Below, piece by piece: positions 4,406-7,887 of a stretch of 7,887 nt of DNA. This stretch comes from Microcaldota archaeon (GTDB lineage: Archaea; Micrarchaeota; Micrarchaeia; Anstonellales; Anstonellaceae). The stretch lies in contig JAKAME010000060.1 of the NCBI GenBank assembly GCA_021813025.1, positions 1-7,887 of the forward strand, given 5' to 3'. The first letter of the stretch is position 1. Every line of letters starts with the position of its first letter. The translations under genes were made by a program, and so were the position numbers. The notes under the pieces were generated by a model, which saw only the letters and a list, made by a program, of their open reading frames with translations, was not told where the DNA came from and ran no database searches.

Positions 4406-5305
4406 ATGATTCCGTGTATTATCGCGCTCATCGTGTTCGCCGTGATGTCCATATTCTCGGCCGGGCACAGAAAACTCGCCTTGGAGGCCTTCCGCTGCGT
4501 GCTGCGCAAGGCGACGCTTAGGCCCTGCGAAACGGGCATGGACGAGCGCATGAGGGCCGAGGCCGTGGCGCACGTCCTGAGGTATTCCCCGCACGCCGCC
4601 CGTGTAGTGAACCGCCACTTTGAGGCCGTCTCCGCAATCTTCTTCATCATTAGCATGGCCAGCTTCGCATACAGCGCGCTCAGCGTTTACAACTTCTACT
4701 ATTACGGAAACTGCGAGGGGCCAACCGCCACGACCGCATGCTTCCTCAACACCGTGACCGGGGATTATGGCCGCTTCAGCGAACCAAGAGACCTCATAGC
4801 GCCAAGCGAGCTTGACGGCCTCGTCCTCGGACCCCCAAACGCGCGGGATACCATCGTGGAATTCGGGTGCTTCACCTGTCCATACACCCGTGATGCAGAG
4901 CCCGTCGTGTCCCGGCTCCTGGCTGAGCGGAACGGCTCGCTGCTGTATGTCTTCAAGCCTTTCCCTCTGCCGAACCACAACGCCAGCTACGACATGGCCC
5001 TGGCAGTGCTTTGCGCCAACAGGCAGGGAAAGGCATGGGAGCTTCGGGAGAGCCTGTTCAGGAACCAGAAGGCCTGCGCCAGCGGCGGACTGCCGGCCAT
5101 CGAGTCGCTGGCCTCGGGAGCCGGAATGGAGATGGGCTCTTTCTGGAGTTGCATGGCCGGCAACGAGTCGAGGACAGAGCTTGAGAGGTATATCCAACAG
5201 GGAAAGGATTCGCACATCTATGCCACCCCAACATTCTTTGTGAATGGAAAGCCAATCGTGGGTCCCAAACCGATCGAGGAATTTGAATCTAAACTGACGA
5301 ATTAA
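4406..5305 (+). CDS. DsbA-like protein with CFTCPYT active site and Cys-rich two-helix membrane N-terminus
   Basis: A 299-residue protein with an N-terminal membrane module and a DsbA-like domain. Helix 1 covers about residues 1-18 (MIPCIIALIVFAV). A basic intervening segment (20-72) holds C31 and C41 (LRPCETG). Helix 2 covers about 74-95, then a loop with C103 and C112. The thioredoxin-fold domain (about 136-299) has the active site GCFTCPYT: C158 aligns with the first Cys of CPYC, T161 replaces the second, and C155 forms an alternative upstream CxxC. The cis-proline loop is ATPTFFVNG (P275). GGGAG (4394-4398) sits 7 bases before the ATG. I recall this MIPC-plus-GCFTCPYT layout from other archaea, so it is probably a family trait rather than a mutation, but this needs a search. 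A thiol-disulfide role outside the cell is likely. Its 3' end is duplicated at 7475-7642. Confidence 0.88.
   Translation: MIPCIIALIVFAVMSIFSAGHRKLALEAFRCVLRKATLRPCETGMDERMRAEAVAHVLRYSPHAARVVNRHFEAVSAIFFIISMASFAYSALSVYNFYYYGNCEGPTATTACFLNTVTGDYGRFSEPRDLIAPSELDGLVLGPPNARDTIVEFGCFTCPYTRDAEPVVSRLLAERNGSLLYVFKPFPLPNHNASYDMALAVLCANRQGKAWELRESLFRNQKACASGGLPAIESLASGAGMEMGSFWSCMAGNESRTELERYIQQGKDSHIYATPTFFVNGKPIVGPKPIEEFESKLTN
5117..5284 (+). repeat. source copy of the duplicated DsbA-like 3' segment
   Basis: These 168 bases, encoding the part of the second DsbA-like protein from GAGMEMG to PIEEF, recur at 7475-7642 without gaps at an offset of 2358 bases. Over 53 compared residues, 47 are identical. 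Confidence 0.9.
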
Positions 5306-5338
5306 TTTGGATGGAAATAAATGAAGTGTTGAAATCGC

Positions 5339-5345
5339 GAGGTGA
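5339..5345 (+). promoter_or_regulatory. ribosome binding site fixing the start of the CPYG thioredoxin-like gene
   Basis: GAGGTGA, a 7-base match to an archaeal 16S tail complement, lies 4 bases before the ATG at 5350. It favours that start over the in-frame ATG at 5311, which has no comparable site. Confidence 0.7.
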
Positions 5346-5349
5346 GAGA

Positions 5350-6477
5350 ATGGAAGGGCATCATATGAAAAATGCAACCGACTCGACGACAATCGAGCCG
5401 GACAAGAAGACCGATCCTACGATGACATGGAAAGTCATCAGCGGGGTGTTGGCGGTTCTGTTGGTGTTCGGAATACTGGCCATGACATTTGGAGCAGCTC
5501 CGGCAAACAAAGAGCGAGCCGGGAACTTGGGAGGGGTGCCGGACTCGCGCGCAAGCGTGCCGTTGGATACGGGAGCGAAAACCCCAGATGGCGGGCAGAC
5601 TGGAGGTGAGGTCGGAAAGAAATCCTTAGACTACATCAACCGATACCTTCTCCAGGGGCAGGGCAGCGCGAGTGTTGATAGCGTGAGGGAGGCGAATGGA
5701 GTATATGTCCTGTCGCTGAACGTCAATGGCAACAGATTTGATGCCTACGCATCCAAGGACGGTAAACTGCTCTTCCCCCAGGTCATCGAACTCGACAAGG
5801 CCCCCCAGCAGGAGCAGGCCCCGGAGCAGAAGGTCGCGCCCGAAGTCCCGAAATCCGCCAGGCCGAAAGTGGAATTGTTCGTCATGTCCCACTGCCCCTA
5901 CGGCACCCAGATCGAGAAGGGAATCCTGCCCGTGGCGAAAATGCTCGAGGGCAAGGCAGATTTCGAGGTCAAATTCGTGAATTATGCCATGCACGGAGAG
6001 ACGGAGCTGCGGGAGCAGCTCAGGCAATACTGCATACAGAAAGATTACCGCTCGAATTACTTGGCCTACCTCGGCTCGTTCCTGGGCGACGGCGACTCCC
6101 AGAAAGCCATGGATGCCGCCAAGCTGACGGAAGCGGCCATCAAAACGTGCATGGACGAGACGGATGCGAAATTCAAGGTGATGGGTTCTTTCAATGACCC
6201 TCAAAAGACGGGGTGGAAAGGGAGTTTCCCCCCATTCAACGTCCATGACGCTGAAAACCAGGCGTATGGAGTGGAAGGATCGCCGACCCTGGTGATAAAC
6301 GGCCGTTCCGTGAATAGTGGCCGCGACGCGAAAAGCCTGCTTGCGACCATATGTGGCGCATTCGAAAACTCACCGACGGAATGCGGCACCGACATGGGGC
6401 AGTATGGCATCCCCGGGCCCGGCTTCGGCTATTCCACGCAAGGGGGTTCCGCCCAGACGGCAGGGTGCGGCACGTGA
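5350..6477 (+). CDS. membrane-anchored thioredoxin-fold protein with single-Cys CPYG motif
   Basis: A 375-residue protein, 45 bases after the second DsbA-like gene. In order: polar N-terminus (1-26), signal-anchor helix (about 27-46), Gly-rich linker (55-90), a small domain (about 91-147) with NGNRFDAYASKDGKLLFPQ that resembles the N-terminal module of some DsbC- or DsbG-like and archaeal thioredoxin proteins, a Gln/Pro/Glu linker (150-172), and a thioredoxin-like domain (173-346). The motif is MSHCPYGTQIEKGILPV: C182 has no partner at the usual place (G185). Other conserved-looking elements are YAMHGE (212-217), RQYCIQ (225-230, C228), FPPFNVHDAENQAYGVEGSPTLVING (293-318, P312) and TICGAF (C335). 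C267, C345 and C373 are additional. The layout recalls GILT-like and other archaeal CPYG proteins. It should act outside the cell; the reaction is unknown. Confidence 0.85.
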   Translation: MEGHHMKNATDSTTIEPDKKTDPTMTWKVISGVLAVLLVFGILAMTFGAAPANKERAGNLGGVPDSRASVPLDTGAKTPDGGQTGGEVGKKSLDYINRYLLQGQGSASVDSVREANGVYVLSLNVNGNRFDAYASKDGKLLFPQVIELDKAPQQEQAPEQKVAPEVPKSARPKVELFVMSHCPYGTQIEKGILPVAKMLEGKADFEVKFVNYAMHGETELREQLRQYCIQKDYRSNYLAYLGSFLGDGDSQKAMDAAKLTEAAIKTCMDETDAKFKVMGSFNDPQKTGWKGSFPPFNVHDAENQAYGVEGSPTLVINGRSVNSGRDAKSLLATICGAFENSPTECGTDMGQYGIPGPGFGYSTQGGSAQTAGCGT

Positions 6478-6483
6478 TGGATA

Positions 6484-6503
6484 TTTTTTCCTTTTTTCTT
6501 TTT
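6484..6503 (+). terminator. poly-T terminator after the CPYG thioredoxin-like gene
   Basis: Runs of 6, 6 and 5 T, each separated by one or two C, start 7 bases after the stop. It closes the thioredoxin-fold block and resembles the terminator at 4357-4378. Confidence 0.75.
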
Positions 6504-6583
6504 CATCTCAGAAAAGCGAGGGGGTTCTTGGAAAGCCCCGACGGAGACTTGATGCAAGAACATGAGATGGCCACAGGGGGGAA

Positions 6584-6588
6584 GAGGT
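6584..6588 (+). promoter_or_regulatory. ribosome binding site fixing the DUF63 start
   Basis: GAGGT lies 6 bases before the ATG at 6595. The in-frame ATG at 6562 would add 11 polar residues unlike the family. No clear TATA element was found in 6504-6583, so the promoter of this gene is not identified. Confidence 0.65.
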
Positions 6589-6594
6589 AGCTGT

Positions 6595-7473
6595 ATGGAC
6601 ACAGGCGCATTCATTGACCAATATTTCATAAGTCCCATTTGGGACAAGTCAGGCTACAACATGGTCAATACCCTCGCTTACGCAATCGTCGCGTTAATCT
6701 CAGTCTATCTTGTCTATCTTTACATGCAGAGGAAAAAAGAGGGGGTGAGCAATGAATTCGTGGCCGGCGCGCTTGCCTTCACTCTTTTCGGCTCGTCCCT
6801 GCGCGTGATTACTGATTCCATCTCAGCGGGCACCATGCAGAAATTCGCGTCGGCCGGGGCGTCCGGGCCCATAGCAAATATGCTCTACCCTCAAATCCTA
6901 TCCTCACATGCGCTTGATTACGGATACCTTACCGTGAGCCCCGGAATTTACATCATCGTCGCCGCCCTTTTCCTCTCGGCCTACGCGCTGGAGAGAAAGC
7001 TTGGGATTCGGAACCTTGCGGCAGGCATCGGGCTGGCGGGCGGGGTTGCGAGCTTAGTTGTTCTCTCCCCCATGTTTGTCAACTGGATTTATCTTGCGTA
7101 TATTCTTGCACTTGTATCGGTAGTGTTCATCGCCGCATACGCCTTCCTGGGGCTTAGGGAATTCCTTGATTTTATGCCGATTGTGGCGCAAGCCCTGGAC
7201 GGGGCAGGCACGTGGGTGGCCATAGACTGGTTCAGGCCAGATGGCGGGGCGCAATACTGGGAGCAGCACGTGTTGTCCGGCGGGATTGGAGGCGCGACCC
7301 CCCTGGGGTACGGGCTGTTCTTCATCCTGAAGGCCGCGTTCGCTGCCGCGGCGGTTTACGCGCTGCGCGGGGAGAAAAACGCGCAGGCGGGAAGGATGGC
7401 GCTCCTTGTGATAATGATTATCGGGTTCGCGCCGGGCTTGCGGACCGCCATCAGGCTGCTCGCGGGTACGTGA
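6595..7473 (+). CDS. DUF63 family integral membrane protein
   Basis: A 292-residue polytopic membrane protein of the archaeal DUF63 family, function unknown. It has about seven hydrophobic segments (roughly 25-44, 54-70, 114-132, 140-158, 163-185, 237-257, 267-285). Family-like motifs are FISPIWDKSGYNMVNTLAYA (11-30) with YN and NT, R70 and D74 at the second helix, the polar QALDGAGTW (199-207), and FAPGLR near the end (278-283). R70, D74, D202 and R283 are charged or polar residues in or near the membrane and are candidates for an active or transport site. Length is normal for the family and the C-terminus looks intact. It follows the thioredoxin block after a terminator and is followed after one base by a truncated DsbA-like copy. 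Any link to thiol chemistry is positional only. Confidence 0.85.
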   Translation: MDTGAFIDQYFISPIWDKSGYNMVNTLAYAIVALISVYLVYLYMQRKKEGVSNEFVAGALAFTLFGSSLRVITDSISAGTMQKFASAGASGPIANMLYPQILSSHALDYGYLTVSPGIYIIVAALFLSAYALERKLGIRNLAAGIGLAGGVASLVVLSPMFVNWIYLAYILALVSVVFIAAYAFLGLREFLDFMPIVAQALDGAGTWVAIDWFRPDGGAQYWEQHVLSGGIGGATPLGYGLFFILKAAFAAAAVYALRGEKNAQAGRMALLVIMIIGFAPGLRTAIRLLAGT

Positions 7474-7474
7474 G

Positions 7475-7642
7475 GGGGCGGGAATCGAAATGGGCCCTTT
7501 CTGGAGCTGCATGGCCGGCAACGCGTCGAGGGAAGAGCTTGACAGGTATATCCAGCAGGGAAAGGATTCGCACATCTACGCCACGCCCACCTTCTTTGTG
7601 AATGGTAAGCCGCTGGTGGGGCCGAAACCGATTGAAGAATTC
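7475..7642 (+). repeat. second copy of the duplicated DsbA-like 3' segment
   Basis: Gapless copy of 5117-5284. In the 53 codons from EMG onward, 14 changes are silent and 6 change the residue, so most divergence is at third positions. Counted by eye. Confidence 0.9.
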
Positions 7643-7681
7643 AGAAGGGCGATGAATGCGGAGGGCAGGGGTGACAGATGA
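7475..7681 (+). pseudogene. truncated copy of the CFTCPYT DsbA-like gene (C-terminal part only)
   Basis: This frame encodes only the last third of a DsbA-like domain, and the match to the second DsbA-like gene begins with GAG(I/M)EMG one base after the DUF63 stop. It retains the FWSCMAGN helix, YIQQGKDSHIYATPTFFVNGKP with the cis-proline, and the end GPKPIEEF, then diverges. The signal anchor, CFTCPYT site and most of the fold are missing, so it cannot be an oxidoreductase by itself. It is nevertheless open throughout, with an ATG at 7490 preceded by a G-rich stretch, and would give a 63-residue peptide. Its stop overlaps the desulfurase start as ATGA, so it may still be translated for coupling. 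A remnant of a full paralogue after deletion is the best reading; an assembly join is the main alternative. Confidence 0.75.
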
Positions 7682-7887
7682 AAGACCTAAGAGCAGATTT
7701 CCCATTGCTAACGAGGCACCCGGAGATTGTCTATCTGGACAGCGCCTGCACTTCGCTAAAGCCCCAGTCGGTGCTGGAGGCCGAGCGCGCGTATTACACC
7801 GAATTTGGAGCTTGCGCCGCGCGCAGCTCGCATTCCCTGGGTCGGCAGGCCAGCGAGCAGGTTGAAAATGCCCGCGAGCAAGTGTCG
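7678..7887 (+). CDS. cysteine desulfurase of the SufS/class V aminotransferase family, N-terminal part
   Basis: The first 70 residues of a PLP-dependent enzyme that continues past the window end. MKDLRADFPLLTRHPEIVYLDSACTSLKPQSVLEAERAYY matches the SufS/CsdA N-terminus (DFP..., YLDSAATSQKP, and the V...YY helix). The later GACAARSSHSLGRQASEQVENAREQV corresponds to the NVHRGVHTLSxRATxxYExAR region, here with A and S in place of some usual residues, as in archaeal desulfurases. Family members take sulfur from cysteine for Fe-S cluster or thio-cofactor assembly. The PLP lysine and catalytic Cys are outside the window, so activity cannot be checked. Its ATG overlaps the stop of the DsbA remnant (ATGA), and GGGGTGA (7668-7674) serves as ribosome binding site 3 bases upstream. 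Confidence 0.88.
   Translation, partial: MKDLRADFPLLTRHPEIVYLDSACTSLKPQSVLEAERAYYTEFGACAARSSHSLGRQASEQVENAREQVS

Noticed and set aside
5311..5349. Longer start for the CPYG protein at 5311
   Set aside because: No Shine-Dalgarno site; GAGGTGA precedes the in-frame ATG at 5350. The added 13 residues remain possible but less likely.
3740..5392. 550-codon open frame on the - strand covering parts of two DsbA-like genes
   Set aside because: It is antisense to two clear gene families, runs through the poly-T terminator between them, and has a His/Arg/Gly-rich composition with no recognisable domain. GC-rich third positions on the sense strand remove stops on the other strand.
7054..7575. - strand open frame starting with the same 13 residues as an antisense frame at 4987-5217
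   Set aside because: The shared start is simply the antisense of the duplicated DsbA-like segment; the rest is antisense to DUF63.
7475..7642. Mobile element as cause of the 168-base repeat
   Set aside because: No terminal inverted repeats, target duplications or transposase are visible; the repeat is purely coding sequence of the DsbA-like gene.

Overview
The window looks archaeal. It contains a DUF63 membrane protein (an archaeal family), a two-helix membrane-anchored winged-helix regulator of archaeal type, TATA-like boxes about 26-28 bases before start codons (leaderless style), Shine-Dalgarno sites matching an archaeal 16S tail (GGTGA, GGAGG), and bare T-tract terminators. The DNA is fairly GC-rich with G/C-ending codons, which produces long antisense reading frames that are not genes. 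The small-genome-style thioredoxin-fold set suggests a DPANN-like or related uncultured archaeon, but the lineage cannot be fixed from this window.

Region 1 (1-2657, + strand) looks like a metal/sulfur-stress block. It opens with the C-terminal end of a P1B-type ATPase whose last two helices carry the N...K and DxG signature of Zn/Cd/Pb exporters. A DUF302 protein and a small one-helix membrane protein follow. Next is a tight four-gene unit behind its own TATA box and a perfect palindrome: an ArsR-type regulator, a secreted/anchored Met-rich SHOCT protein, a second SHOCT membrane protein, and a DsrE-like sulfur-relay protein with a CGTC motif.

Region 2 (2781-6503) looks like an extracytoplasmic thiol-disulfide block. 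A membrane-tethered winged-helix regulator on the - strand, with two cysteines in its predicted external loop, is divergent from three + strand thioredoxin-fold proteins. These are a classical CPYC DsbA-like protein, a DsbA-like protein with an unusual CFTCPYT active site and a Cys-rich membrane N-terminus, and a single-Cys CPYG protein. T-tract terminators follow the first and third of them.

Region 3 (6504-7887, + strand) holds a DUF63 membrane protein. One base after its stop begins a 168-bp degenerate copy of the 3' end of the second DsbA-like gene (47 of 53 compared residues identical). This fragment remains open and overlaps, as ATGA, the start of a SufS-like cysteine desulfurase that runs off the window.

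Most notable are the candidate redox-sensing regulator/thioredoxin pair, the truncated DsbA paralogue coupled to the desulfurase, the non-canonical active sites, and the ArsR promoter with an operator-like palindrome between TATA box and start. No RNA gene, CRISPR array or insertion sequence was seen.
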